A DNA stretch of 64,000 nt from the NCBI GenBank assembly GCA_030737835.1, contig CM060857.1, positions 12,101,496-12,165,495 of the forward strand. The letters are read 5' to 3'. The stretch is from Acorus gramineus (Eukaryota > Streptophyta > Magnoliopsida > Acorales > Acoraceae). How positions within the stretch are numbered: the first letter of the stretch is position 1; the number at the start of each line of letters is the position of its first letter. The position numbers were made by a program, and so were the translations under genes. The notes under the pieces were generated by a model. It saw only the letters and a list, made by a program, of their open reading frames with translations, did not search any database and was not told the origin of the DNA. Shown here piece by piece: positions 32,186 to 43,656 of the stretch.

Positions 32186-35107
32186 ATGTCTGCCAATTCA
32201 GCTCTCCAGATCCTTGTCAATCACTGTATTCTCTTCATTCTACTCATTATCAGTACTTCCCAGTCATGCCTTTCTATCAGCTGCATCAAGAGCGAAAGGG
32301 ATTCCCTCATAGACTTCAGAGGTGGTCTCACGGATCCTCGTTCCGTACTCTCTTCATGGACAGGCTCAGACTGTTGTGCTTGGCATGGAGTCGGCTGCGA
32401 CAACATGACCGGACACGTCGTGAAGCTCGACCTTTCTAACCAACATGCAACCGATGTCAATGGCTATGAGTATTCTTTGGGTGGTGAAATTCGTCCCTCG
32501 TTGCTCGGTTTGAAGCAACTCACTTACTTGGACCTTAGCTGGAACTATTTTGCTCAGACTCCTGTTCCGGCCTTCTTTGGTTCACTGGGAAGGATGACAT
32601 ATCTGAATCTTTCCAACGCGGGTTTCGGTGGAAACATCCCTCCTCAGATCGGGAATATCACTGGTTTGCGGTACCTCGACCTCGATAATAACAATGGTGC
32701 AGCCGTGGATGATGTTGAGTGGCTCTATAAACTTTCGTCTTTGGAGTACCTCGACTTAAATGGGGTGGACCTTAAAAATGCTTCTAACTGGGCTCAAGTG
32801 ATGAGTACGCTCCCTTCTCTTTCTGTGTTGCGTCTTCAACAGTGTGGTCTGGTTAACATTCCTCGTGCTCTTCCAAACAGTTATTTTATGTCTCTTACTA
32901 TACTAAGCCTTCGTGTCAACAACTTCAATTCTATGTTGCCGGACTGGTTGTTCCATATCAACAGCCTTATTCACCTGGATCTTTCACTCAGTCAGTTCGT
33001 TGGTGCGATTCCTGATGATTTCATAAGCAAGTCCTCTCTTGTTGTTCTTGATCTGAGCTATAATCACCTTCAAGGAAAGTTACCAAAAACGATTGGAAAT
33101 CTCCGTAATTTACAACAGCTAGATCTATCAAACAATGAAATTGGCGGTGAAATTCCAGTAACAATTGGGAACTTGATCATGTTGCAAAATTTAGATTTGT
33201 CATGGAACAATATCAGTGGTGAGATACCATCATCCATCGGCAACCTAAAGAGCCTGCGAAGATTGGTGCTGACAAGTAACCATATTGAGGGGAGGATACC
33301 AAAAAACATGGGGAACCTCTGCAACTTGCAGACTTTGGACTTGTCATTGAACAGTATTTCTGGATCTGTTGAAAGTTTTTCGGGGTGCCTTGGGGCTCAC
33401 TTAGAGACATTGACAATTGAGGGGGCTAAACTCGATGGACGTTTATCGGATCAGTTGTTAAGCCAATTTTCAAAACTGAAGACCCTTGATCTTAATGGTA
33501 ACCTTCTCAACGGCTCAATACCTGCATCTATTGGAAAATTATTGTCCTTGACAGAGTTGAACCTTGGAAGAAATAAACTAAGTGGAATCATCCCATCAAG
33601 CATCGGACAACTCTCAGAACTGGAGCGGTTGGATCTGTCTTCAAATTATTTTGAGGGTGTTGTATCTGAAGTTCATTTTGCCAAGCTCACCAAATTAAAA
33701 TTTCTGTACCTCTCTTCGAACTTATTTACTTTCCGTGTCAGTTCACAATGGGTTCCACCATTTCAAGCTGTTGATATCAGGATTGGGTCATGCCACTTGG
33801 GCCCTGACTTCCCAGCTTGGCTTCGCAGCCAGACAAAATTTTCATTCTTGGACATCTCCAATGCCAAAATTTCAGATACTGTTCCCAATTGGTTCTGGAA
33901 TTTATCCCCTCCTGCCACATTTTTGAATCTCTCTCGTAACCAAATGAGGGGCCAGCTGCCACATAATGCATTGGAATTTGGTAGCCTTCAGACTGTCGAC
34001 TTGAGGTCCAACCAGTTTGTGGGTCCTCTACCTCGTCTGCCTAGTGCTGTTGAAGATTTGCTTCTCTCCAACAATTCATTCTCTGGACCTATTGTTCTAA
34101 ACATTACAGAAACAAAGGCGGGGTTGAGAGCTCTTTTTCTTTCTAATAATGTTATTGAAGGTAGCATTCCCTCGAACATCTGCACACGGCTCTTGTTCAA
34201 TCTTGATCTTTCTAATAATTATTTATCTGGAGAGCTCCCCAACTGTTGGGCTACTTCTTCACGTATTGAAACTGTCAATTTTGCGAATAACAATCTATCT
34301 GGAACCATTCCCGTCTCAGTGGGATCTATATATTCTCTCAAGTCACTGCACCTCAACAACAATGGCTTCTCTGGTGAGTTTCCACCTTCATTGAACAATT
34401 CTGCATCCTTGGTGGTTCTCGATCTTAGTGGGAACAAATTCTCAGGCCCGATACCAACATGGATCGGTGAAAGCCTGTCATCTCTAAAGGTTCTCCGCCT
34501 TCGTTCAAATAGATTTGATGGATCTATTCCTCCCCAGCTATCCCAACTCTCTTCTCTTCAGGTCCTGGACCTTGCGCATAATAATCTCTTAGGAACAATA
34601 CCACCATCTTTCGGGAATTTTAGCTCGATGGCTGTGATTCACAACACGAGCGAACCTCTTTACATAACATTATATTATGATGAAGTGCTCTTGTATGCTA
34701 CGAGCTTGGACCTTTCAAATAATGGCCTATCTGGTGAGATTCCTGGACAGCTTACAAAACTCTTTGGACTGCAATTCTTGGACTTATCTTGGAATCGACT
34801 GACGGGCAAGATCCCACGAAGCATTGGAGAATTGAGTGTACTGGAGTCTCTATATCTGTCTCATAACCAACTCTCTGGCAAAATTCCACAGGGCATAACG
34901 ACTTTAACTTCCCTGGTGCATTTGAACTTGTCATACAATGAATTGTCAGGTAAAATTCCATTAGGCAACGATCCTGTTGAGATATTAAAAGATCCATCTG
35001 TTTATATCGGAAACCCCAACCTCTGTGGTTACCCATTACCTCCATGCCCTGGTAATATATCACCTCAGACACTGATGTTGGAGACAGGTAAGATGTCCCT
35101 GACATAA
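32186..35107 (+). CDS. LRR receptor-like protein RLP-B, apparently lacking a transmembrane segment
   Basis: 973-codon single-exon LRR-RLP from a different subfamily than the array genes. Signal peptide about 1-31 (CILFILLIIS), LRRNT_2 cap with DCCAWHGVGC (about 32-82), roughly 30 plant-type LRRs, a short island (SEPLYITLYYDEVLLYATSLDL) before the last LRRs, and a cap ending YLG-like NPNLCGYPLPPCPG. It then stops after LETGKMSLT, without the acidic spacer, membrane helix or tail. A hydrophobic stretch CLGFLGVVLFFGLL lies just downstream at about 35139-35180 in another frame, suggesting the membrane anchor was lost by a frameshift. A GTAAGA donor at 35089 is present, so an intron is another explanation. 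The product as read would be secreted. The start at 32186 follows the signal peptide. Confidence 0.85.
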   Translation: MSANSALQILVNHCILFILLIISTSQSCLSISCIKSERDSLIDFRGGLTDPRSVLSSWTGSDCCAWHGVGCDNMTGHVVKLDLSNQHATDVNGYEYSLGGEIRPSLLGLKQLTYLDLSWNYFAQTPVPAFFGSLGRMTYLNLSNAGFGGNIPPQIGNITGLRYLDLDNNNGAAVDDVEWLYKLSSLEYLDLNGVDLKNASNWAQVMSTLPSLSVLRLQQCGLVNIPRALPNSYFMSLTILSLRVNNFNSMLPDWLFHINSLIHLDLSLSQFVGAIPDDFISKSSLVVLDLSYNHLQGKLPKTIGNLRNLQQLDLSNNEIGGEIPVTIGNLIMLQNLDLSWNNISGEIPSSIGNLKSLRRLVLTSNHIEGRIPKNMGNLCNLQTLDLSLNSISGSVESFSGCLGAHLETLTIEGAKLDGRLSDQLLSQFSKLKTLDLNGNLLNGSIPASIGKLLSLTELNLGRNKLSGIIPSSIGQLSELERLDLSSNYFEGVVSEVHFAKLTKLKFLYLSSNLFTFRVSSQWVPPFQAVDIRIGSCHLGPDFPAWLRSQTKFSFLDISNAKISDTVPNWFWNLSPPATFLNLSRNQMRGQLPHNALEFGSLQTVDLRSNQFVGPLPRLPSAVEDLLLSNNSFSGPIVLNITETKAGLRALFLSNNVIEGSIPSNICTRLLFNLDLSNNYLSGELPNCWATSSRIETVNFANNNLSGTIPVSVGSIYSLKSLHLNNNGFSGEFPPSLNNSASLVVLDLSGNKFSGPIPTWIGESLSSLKVLRLRSNRFDGSIPPQLSQLSSLQVLDLAHNNLLGTIPPSFGNFSSMAVIHNTSEPLYITLYYDEVLLYATSLDLSNNGLSGEIPGQLTKLFGLQFLDLSWNRLTGKIPRSIGELSVLESLYLSHNQLSGKIPQGITTLTSLVHLNLSYNELSGKIPLGNDPVEILKDPSVYIGNPNLCGYPLPPCPGNISPQTLMLETGKMSLT

Positions 35108-35990
35108 TTCGGTGTTGCACAAGCATAGGACACAAATATGCTTAGGTTTCTTGGGAGTTGTTCTGTTCTTTGGCCTTCTTCAGTAACTTCAACTACATCT
35201 GGGATTGGTCGTACAGATTGGTCTCATTGAGGTATCTTGGTTGGAGATATAAATAAATGAAGGTGTAATAAGTGCTGATGCCTGAATGTGTATGTTTTTG
35301 TAGCATCTGTCTGCTCGTGTTTGAATGTCTATTTACTACAATATCTTGAAGGATTTGTATTACTGTACAAATCCTAACAGATATAGCCAAAGCTAGGTTG
35401 TCTCATGCTTTCTGTATATGCATTGATCCACCAAGAGAGCTTATATATATATGTTTCGTGATGATTATACTCAGGCCATCTGTACCATCTTTTAAGTGGT
35501 GAACACTCACCAAACCATTTAATAATTTTTTTTTATATACTCTATAAATGAGTCTCTATAATTTATTAGCGTATATATTTCATCTTCTATTATAATACAT
35601 ACTTGATTAAGTAATGTATATTATTTTAAAGAAATCTTTTTGGGCCACTAGGAATAAGAGTCGAACTCATGACCTCTCGATGAAAAAGGAATTCATTTAC
35701 TACTCTGCCAATAGGTGGTTTGACATTCTGCATAGAATTAACAGTGGACTATTGAGTAAAACTTTCTGAAATTTTGGAATTTCTTCTGGGGAGAAATCTC
35801 TATTGACCTGAGATTGTTGGTTGCAGCATTTGCAAACTAGACCAGCAGGCCAATGTGGTGAAGCTGTGAAGCATAACCCCCTTTCATGGGAGGATAGATT
35901 GGAAACTTACCATTGATATTTTAATTTATCAAAACTAAAAATAATACAAGAGACTCGAAAGGAAAATGATACGTTATATCTAATTGTAAC
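35108..35990. other. 3' flank of RLP-B with a tRNA-like SINE head
   Basis: On the - strand 35630-35715 contains TGGCAGAGTAGT, resembling an RNA polymerase III A box, and GAGTTCGACTC about 40 bp later, resembling a B box, as in plant tRNA-derived SINEs. The far end is not resolved. The displaced membrane-helix codons of RLP-B lie at about 35139-35180. No other gene. Confidence 0.35.
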
Positions 35991-36744
35991 TAGGCCTGTC
36001 AACGGGTCGGGTCGGGTCGGGGTAGATCCGGATCCGACCCGTGACAGGACCCGGCGGGTCCGGGGAAATGTGGACCCGGACCCGTCGGACCCGGGTCGGG
36101 TCCGGGTCCGACCCGACCCGGATGGTTGGGTAAAAAAAAAAAAAAGAGCTCATGTATTTGTTTGCTTTATCATTCTATTTAAATTTTTTTGTAATAAAAC
36201 ATTATTATTAATGAGACTATGTTTGAATATAATTTATACAATTCAAAAGAAGTAAATGAATTATTAAACAATATCCAAAACAATAATCACTAACATAAAA
36301 AACATATTAACCTAAATAATAAACATAACTAACCTAAACAACATTCAAAACAATAAACACTAACATATTAACCTAAATAATAAACATAAATCATGCAACA
36401 AACTAATTAATCATACAAATTAAAAAGCTAATAAGTTAATTGTCCAAAACAAACCGATTTATAGGCTTGTTATGATTATGATTTATGAACTTGTAGATAC
36501 AAAAATAAATTAAGAAATAAAATTATGTATCAATTAATACTAATGGTCTTATAATATATGAGCATATATTAAAAAAAACAGTCGGGTCCAACGGGTCGGG
36601 GCGGGGTGGACCCGGACCGGACCCGACCCGTTTGTTTGTTCGGGTCCGCCGGGTCGGGTCCAACTCGGGTCGGGTATATTACACGTGTAATCGGGTTCGG
36701 GTCGGGTCGGATCCGGGTCTAGACCTGACCCGTTGACAGGCCTA
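35991..36744. mobile_element. hAT-type MITE (754 bp) with 8-bp target duplication
   Basis: The termini are perfect inverted copies over 18 bp, TAGGCCTGTCAACGGGTC, and the element is flanked by ATTGTAAC on both sides (35983-35990, 36745-36752). The ends are packed with CGGGTCGGGTC-type repeats in both orientations; the middle is AT-rich and has no transposase. The 8-bp duplication and subterminal repeats mark it as a non-autonomous hAT element. The intact duplication and termini suggest a fairly recent insertion. Confidence 0.95.
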
Positions 36745-36752
36745 ATTGTAAC

Positions 36753-37954
36753 CCCATTTATAGCCCTGCACATGTTTTAATTTTTTAAAAGTATATACTT
36801 TTGTTATGAAGTACATTATTTTATAATAAAAAAAATGATCCACAACTCATATAATTAAATACATATTTGCTTTATGTTTTTTATAAGGGTTGGTTATATT
36901 CACCCCTGTTTATTGCTTCCCTACCCTGTTATCTAACCCACTCCAGCCAAATTTGATAAACACTAACCCCACCTATATGTTACCATTCCAACTCCACCCC
37001 CAACAGATTTTTCCTATCTCCCTCGGCCGGTCCTAATGCACAGCACCCGGTAGTCGTTGCCTCCTCCCCGGTCATCTCCGCTCCCAATCCCCGGCTGCCA
37101 TCTCCCCATCTCTCGCCATTGATAACATGTTTTATTTATCTCCATACCTTCCTCTCCTCATCGTCTGATCATCCAAGTGAAAGGTGAGCCCCCTTTTTTT
37201 CTCATGTTTTCTTCTTTGTTAAAAACCCTTGTAGACAATTGTTTGTCCGTATTTGATCTTGTAAACACTAGGTTATCCTTTTTATCAAATATAAATACTA
37301 GGTTTAGTTTAGTTGAAGAAATGTTTGATTGGAAATGGTTTATTCAATGAAATACATTGCTTATGGAACTTTTGTTCATGAATGATTGTTATATGTTCTT
37401 TTATTAGTGACAAATGTGGGTTATTTGGTGTTGATTATTGTTTGTTTTGTGAATTGGCTATGGGTTGGATTACTGGATTGGTAGTTGTTGAATGTGTTTG
37501 AATGTGTTGTTGAATATGTTTGAACATTGATTACATGTTTTGGGTTGTTAGACTGGTAGTTGTGGATGGGGTGGTATTAAACGTCCCCCTTTTACAATGG
37601 AGGATATGCTAAGACAGTGGAGGATACACACACACACACTGCATTAGACGATTTCATACAATGTATTAGTGACGTGTCAACAACAAATGGCGGTGCATCT
37701 GTTGTGCTATCGGGGATACATCATCTAATTCAGGAGTAGTTGTGGGGATATTTGTCTGGATGGACCCTAAGTAGAGGTTTATTTGGATCGTAAACCAGAT
37801 AGTCGAGTTTTATCATGGCTGATTCCATGCTGATTACAAATTTCTCACGAATTTGTTAATAGATTAGCTTCAATAGCTGTGGGCTGTTTTGGCTTTTTTT
37901 TCTTCTATATTCCTAGTTTTCAGCCCCTATTTAATAATGGATAGGTTGCTTCTT
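36753..37954. other. Spacer; no gene recognised
   Basis: AT-rich DNA with a C-rich patch (36900-37190) that could be a transposon or gene leader but carries no open frame. A CA dinucleotide run lies near 37629-37641. Nothing else is supported. Confidence 0.5.
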
Positions 37955-38480
37955 CTTTTTTTTGTGAAGAAAGAGATAGATATTGCTATCGTGATTTTAT
38001 TTTAAAATCGTAGGGATAAGAAAACATATAAAATAAAATGAAACAAACATAAAAAAGCAATAAAACACCGAGCGACATCCCGTTTAGACGAGTTATCTAA
38101 ACCTGGGAGGGATCATCAGTGCCATCCTCGAGCCTCACTCCTCAATGACCAATCTCCTATCAGTGAGGTTTATCCCTCTTGCATCTGCGATGGAGCGGCT
38201 CCACTCTTACAAAGAAAACTAGAACATCTCCCACATGTTCTTCCAGCAGATGCGCACACCCATCAAAATAGCTTCGTTTTGAGTTTTCCAAATTATCCAT
38301 GCGCCAACGGGTATCATGGCTTGAGAGATTCTAGACTACTTGCTCCTTACATCGGTCCCTCTCAGACTTTTACCTGCGGTTCACAACTCCTCCAGGGTCT
38401 GGAAGTCCATGTTCAGGCCAGTGCACACCCCAATCATTCTCCATAGGTGCTTCGCGGTTGAAAAATTGCGGGCTGTTGAT
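37955..38480 (-). mobile_element. Decayed LINE 3' fragment
   Basis: Conceptual - strand translation gives pieces such as HLWRMIGVCTGL, EEL..AGKSLR, AWIIWKTQNEAI and SIADARGINLTDRR, the linker and tail following the zf-RVT region of plant LINE ORF2 proteins. The frame is broken by stops. A T-run at about 37955-37965 on the + strand would be the poly(A) tail. Much older than the LINE at 3455. Confidence 0.6.
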
Positions 38481-39278
38481 CAATAAAACTTATTAAATAA
38501 ATATACAGGGTCCTCATATCACTTATTCTCAAGAAAAGAAAATTCTCTCAACATTTAATCCCCACCCATTTTCCCCTTTTACAAAAAAAAAAAAAATCGC
38601 CTCCCATCTCCAGAGTGAAAAATTGTCAGTCAAGGTAAGACCTTGATCCTAACATATAAAAGTTGAAAGTAGGTTTTTTTTTTCTTGTGATCCATGTAAT
38701 GTCAGGTGACTCAGGCCTATCATTTTCTGTAGAGAATACGCAGAGATGACTAGAAAATAAGGAACTTCAAGTTGACTCAGTTCAACCAAAAACAATAATC
38801 ACATGGGAGTGGGGGCTTCATGTTGACTTAAGTGCATTCCCCGATCATTCTCCATCACTGTTGAAAAATGCGGGTTGTTAATCAATAGAATATTTTTTTT
38901 CAAAAAAGGAAAATTCTCTTTAACATTTAATCGCTTCCCATTTCCCCTTTTTACAACAGCAACAAAGAAATAAAAAAAATAGCCTCCCATCTCCCGATTG
39001 AAAAATAATTGTCAGTCACGGCAAGACCTTGACCTTTACATAATATAAAAGTTGAAAATATTTTTTTCTTTCTTGTGGTCCAGGTCTATGATGATGACGA
39101 GAACAAGCAGGGGCCAACCAATGTGTCCACCCTCTTATTTTTATTAAACGCCACTCTTTATTTACAATTTTACCATCTATGTATAACTCCCAAAATGCAT
39201 TAAAGGCACCACTCTTCCCTTCACAACCCAAGTAATTGTATGGTCAAATCCACCATTCCAAGTAATTAGCATACACAT
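38481..39278. other. Spacer with a diverged direct repeat
   Basis: Two related stretches, about 38480-38680 and 38850-39065, share phrases such as AAAATTCTCTT.AACATTTAATC, CCATTT.CCC.TTTTACA and GGCAAGACCTTGA; a third trace lies at about 42070-42150. This is an old direct duplication of non-coding DNA. No gene. Confidence 0.45.
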
Positions 39279-39650
39279 TGAGTGTCTACATAATTATATT
39301 TTTTAGCTAATGTTCATGTCGATTGAAAAAAATAAAAATTATAGGTTCTGAAATGAATTAGACGCATGAGATATCTACATAATTATATTTTCTTAACAAT
39401 GTCCCTGTCGATGGACGTAGAAAATAAATCCGTAGGTTCTGGAATGAGTTAGACATATGAGGTGTCTACATAATTATATTTCCTAGACAATGGCTCTGTC
39501 GATAGAAACAGAAAAAAAAAACTCAATAGGTTCTGGAATGAGTTAGACAAATTGGGTGTCTATATAATTATATTTTCTAAACAATGTCCATGTCGATCGA
39601 ATAGAATTTTTTTTTATAGGTTATGGATTGAGTTATAGCTGTGTGTTTGA
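39279..39650. repeat. Minisatellite, about four copies of a 90-95 bp unit
   Basis: The unit starts GTGTCTACATAATTATATTT, contains GTCGAT and ends with AGGTTCTGGAATGAGTTAGA. Copies start near 39281, 39371, 39461 and 39556, with point differences and small length changes. It has no coding content. Confidence 0.85.
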
Positions 39651-40089
39651 CTACACCAGTGTCAATGGTTATAGTAATTGGAGACGGTTATCGTTAAATA
39701 CATAAATGTATGAAGCTTTAATGTTTTTTTTCTGAAAGGGTAAACACATCGTGTGTCGAGTATATGTGTATTGTTAGACAATTTATATGTCGATTCCTAT
39801 GTGAATCAAGTTTCCTCGTGAAACAAAATGAAAAAAGTTATAAATTCAATAGGAGTTACTTATCCAACCAAACATTTACAAACACATTCAACATTCACAT
39901 TCACATTCACATTAATTTATATATTCACCCCTAAAACATTACGAAGTTCTACCAAACACAATAAAATCATAATACCATCATGTTTTTATCAGTCATTTCA
40001 TAAAAAGAATTGCAAAGATAATGACTAGTGTATAAATTATCTCAAAATACATATCTACAATGGCAGCATTCATTCAACTTTGATATACA

Positions 40090-40373
40090 AATTTTTTTTT
40101 TTTTTGAAGAAACACAATTGACGGGGAGGGACAGGGAAGGGTGATGGGGATAGGTGAGAGGGAGGTAGTGTCGCGGGAGGGGAGATGCGCGAGGGCTGCC
40201 GCGGGAAAAGGAGGATGGTGGCGATCGTGGACGGCGCGACAACAAGCGAGCGATATTGGTAGGCGAGCGATATTGGTGCGGTGATGATCATGCGATGACG
40301 GGGCGACAAAAGAGTGACGGTGGTAGGGGCACGGTGGTGATCGCGTGACCAAAAAAAAAACAGAAAAAAAAAA
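40090..40373. other. GC-rich low-complexity island
   Basis: A GC-rich patch in AT-rich surroundings, bounded by a T-run (about 40091-40104) and A-runs (about 40350-40372), with a repeated GCGAGCGATATTGGT. The open frames on the - strand are low-complexity (Pro, Ser, His) and not credible proteins. It may be a transposon leader; unassigned. Confidence 0.4.
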
Positions 40374-40521
40374 TTGTTATATCAGTTATAATCCATTGTC
40401 CTTTGTTGTTCTTTTCATGAGTCAAAGTAATTGTCTTATTTTCTTTTAATTGATGGTTGATCAATTGCTTTGACTCATGAAAAGAACAACAAAGGACAAT
40501 CGATTATAACTGGTATAACAA
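40374..40521. repeat. Near-perfect long hairpin (60-bp arms, 28-nt loop)
   Basis: Arms 40374-40433 and 40462-40521 are reverse complements with 3 mismatches in 60 by eye; arm core CTTTGTTGTTCTTTTCATGA. The loop is 40434-40461. No target duplication flanks it. It could be a small foldback element, a product of local inverted duplication, or a young microRNA or siRNA precursor. Confidence 0.9.
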
Positions 40522-40829
40522 TAATTAACCTTTTAAAAAATGCATTTTATGAATGATAAAATGAATTTTATTTTATGAATATTTTTGTTTTTATATCAAT
40601 GATTTAATTACTTTGTATTCCTAATAAATTTTTTTAAGCCCCTATTTTAAAACATTCTGAGACCGTCATGGAGAGGAAGGGAGATCTGAGTGATATTGTA
40701 TTCTCTCATAAGCTATGAGGTGATTGCAGCATATGAAGGAAAACATCTTTCACATTCTTGGATGGTAATTCCAAAATGAAGAATCCTCAAAAATGCATGT
40801 ACGTGTCCGAGACGCGATGCATCGTCACT

Positions 40830-41031
40830 AAGGGTGCGTTTGGTTGCGTGATTGCGCTGCGATTGCGATTACAGGAAGCTGCGTTTACAATCGTGCAACC
40901 AAACAATTTTACTATAGCAATTTCCTGCACACAGATTTCAGGCAAATAGTGTCCAAAAGCTGCGATTTTAAAAAGCTGAGAAAGTGATCTTCCTGCAGAA
41001 TCAGTTTTGTAATCGCGCAACTAAACCCAAG
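40830..41031. mobile_element. MITE-like element with GGGTGCGTTTGGTTGC end
   Basis: The left end GGGTGCGTTTGGTTGCGTGA and the right end reversed (GGGTTTAGTTGCGCGATTAC) form an imperfect inverted repeat around about 200 bp with repeated GCGATT motifs. This end sequence is common in plant MITEs. No target duplication is clear. Confidence 0.45.
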
Positions 41032-41157
41032 AGTGTTTGTGATGTCGACGGCCCGTTTGAAATCAAGTGATTCCCCTTTTAATTAAATAGAAAATTAAAA
41101 AGTGTTGTCAAACGTATTCTAAAAAGCTGACTTAATTCAAAAGTTGCTTTCAGTTTT

Positions 41158-41613
41158 TAGGGTCCGTTTGGAAACACAGATTGAAAAATAGCTTTTGGAA
41201 TAAAGCTGTTTTTTAAGATGATTTTAGACCTTGACTTTTTTAGAATGTTTTTTTTTTAATTTAGGAATCAATATTTGAAAGGAGTTTAATGTTTGGCAGA
41301 GAAAGCTGCTTTTCAATTCAAAAAATCGATTCCGACAAAAAAACGTTGTTTTTGAGCTTTTCAAAACACAGATTTTGAGGGAAAAATTTAAAGGAATCCA
41401 GCTTCCGATTCTGCAAAAAACTGTCCCGTTTGACTGCACGATTTTAGTTTTTCAGCTTTTCAAAAAGCAAAAGCGCACCAAACGTGCAACCAAACGGGGT
41501 TTTAGTGCAAAAAAGTTGTTTTTTAAAAAACGTAAAAATGCGTTTTTCAGGAATCAAGTCTATTTAAGCCACTTTATTTAAAATCTTGTTTTTCAAACGT
41601 GTTCTAAAAAGGA
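41158..41613. mobile_element. Possible MITE with GGGTCCGTTTGGAAACAC end
   Basis: Left GGGTCCGTTTGGAAACAC and right end reversed GGGTCCTTTTTAGAACAC are weak inverted repeats. The right part (CTATTTAAGCCACTTTATTTAAAATCTT) recurs with changes in each array unit just before the TIC20 fragment (for example about 1838-1900 and 15918-15985), so this is a repeated family here. Confidence 0.35.
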
Positions 41614-43656
41614 CCCGTCATCATCAATATTAATGATAACGATAAGAACGTTGCACCTACCTTTAGCTAGGAGGTGGTGGAGGTCGGGCGACTGGTGGGT
41701 AGACGCCGCGCCTACTCCCGGTCCAGTACCACCGGACTCAGGTGGTCTTTCATGTTTTTCGGTTGCTACTTTGTTTTATGTTTTGTTTTACGTTTTCTAT
41801 TTCTCCTCACCTTCTTTCAGACTCTGTACTAATCTATTTTTGTAATAAAATCGATTAGTGGAGCGCGTTCACCTTTTTTTTTTCAAATAAAATAAATAAA
41901 TAAATAATAATAATGAATGAATGAATGTTGCACCTACCACATCTTGCATTTACCCAATCAATGAAGAAGTTTGGCTAAATATATGGACATGCAACATGCA
42001 TCCAACTGTCTCCAAAGTTGATTGGATTGAGAATAAATTTGAAATAAAAAACTGTCTCTTCTAACATTTATAATCGCCTCCAGTGAAAAATTGTGCGTCA
42101 CGGCAAGAACTTGACCAGGACTTTAAAAAGCTGGAAGTGGGTTTTTCTTTCTTGGGGTCCAGCTAATGCCATATAGATATGAGGGGACTAGGACATAATG
42201 AAATCATCATATAAATAATACAAAAGAGTTACCGTTACAAACACGGAGATAACTTGAAAATAATGAACTTTTGGTTGACTCTGGGTCAACTAAAGAAAAC
42301 AAAACCACAAGGGGGTGGGGTACGGAGCAATGTTTTAAAATTTGATCAACTTGGTTGGTTGAATTGATTAAACTCTCACCCACTTTAAATTTCAGTTCCA
42401 TCTACCTTCAAAACCCGAGATTATAAAATATTATAAAAATCAATTAACCGATAAACAGACTTTTTTTGAAAGACTGTTATGGATTGATTAACACTAACAG
42501 TTTTTTATTAATAAAAAATTTAAGTATAGTAAAAAGTTTAGAATTAATTAATAAAATCATGTTGTGACGTTAGATAAATGTTTAGAAAGTATAAAATTTT
42601 AAAATTATGCAAAGTTATTTTAAAATATATCTTATTATTATAAATTTATTTATTTAGTAATAATAATTATCATATAAATTATGTAATGATATTGTAACGA
42701 TTTAAATTTAGTTAATCCAATAATTGAATCAATGACTCTTAATATATTCATTTTTTCGATTCAATGAATGTTCAATTTTTAAAATATTGGTTGCAGGTGC
42801 GGTCATGGGCGGAGCCATAGGTAGGCTGGGCCGGGCTACAACCTGGTCCAGATTTCTCAAGAAAAATCCCTAAGGCAGGTAGCTCTTTATGCAACCCCAA
42901 TTGTAGTTTATACTTTTTTAAAAAAAAAAATTATAAACTATTCCACTGAAGTTTATGTTGTTATATGAAATAAAGTATATATTAAAATGTATTAATATAT
43001 TTTTTTAAAATTAAAAAAATAATAAAAAATTTACGCCAACGTGATATTCGTGAAACAGAGTTTCACTTTAATACCAACTGACATGTATTTTTTATGATTT
43101 TATTGATTTTACATGGTTATTTTTTTATATGATGTTTAGTAATTTTATTTTCTCTTTCTAGAATATCTATTTGAATTTCTATGTGTGATAGTGGTTTTCT
43201 TTTTTAAAATAAATAAATAAGATTTCTATCACTTCTTTCATTGAAACAATGGGTGCAGTTGTATTTTTATATGTATTTTTATTTATTTTTAATGTTTCAT
43301 TATCAAATTATCTTTTTGTAAAATAAAGGTAGTAGTTTTTATTGACATTTTAAAGTGATCAATTTTTATGTAGTCAGATTATGTTGATATCATTTAAATT
43401 ATAGAATAGAATAACACTATTTTCATATGATCTAATATCATGTTGATATCATTTAAATTATAGAATAGAATAACACTATTTTCATATGATCTAATATCAA
43501 ATCCAATAATGTTTATTTGTATAGTTTTTTTTTATATATCTATGTGATTGTGGAGGAGATTTTGATTTTATAAATTTTATAAAAATCAAAAGTGCACTAT
43601 TTGTTGGTAAAAAAATTCAGAGTTTTGTGTTCCCCTTTACCGATGAAATAAACATT
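41614..43656. other. Spacer before RLP-A2; perfect 59-bp tandem duplication
   Basis: AT-rich DNA, no gene seen. A 59-bp segment TGTTGATATCATTTAAATTA... is repeated exactly in tandem at 43382-43440 and 43441-43499, so it is recent. Array homology resumes at about 43657. Confidence 0.6.

Noticed and set aside
36070-36773. DPDP/PDPT-rich open frames
   Set aside because: They translate the CGGGTC-type subterminal repeats of a hAT MITE.
40042-40352. Several overlapping - strand frames rich in Pro, Ser and His
   Set aside because: GC-rich low-complexity island; no conserved domain, three frames open at once.
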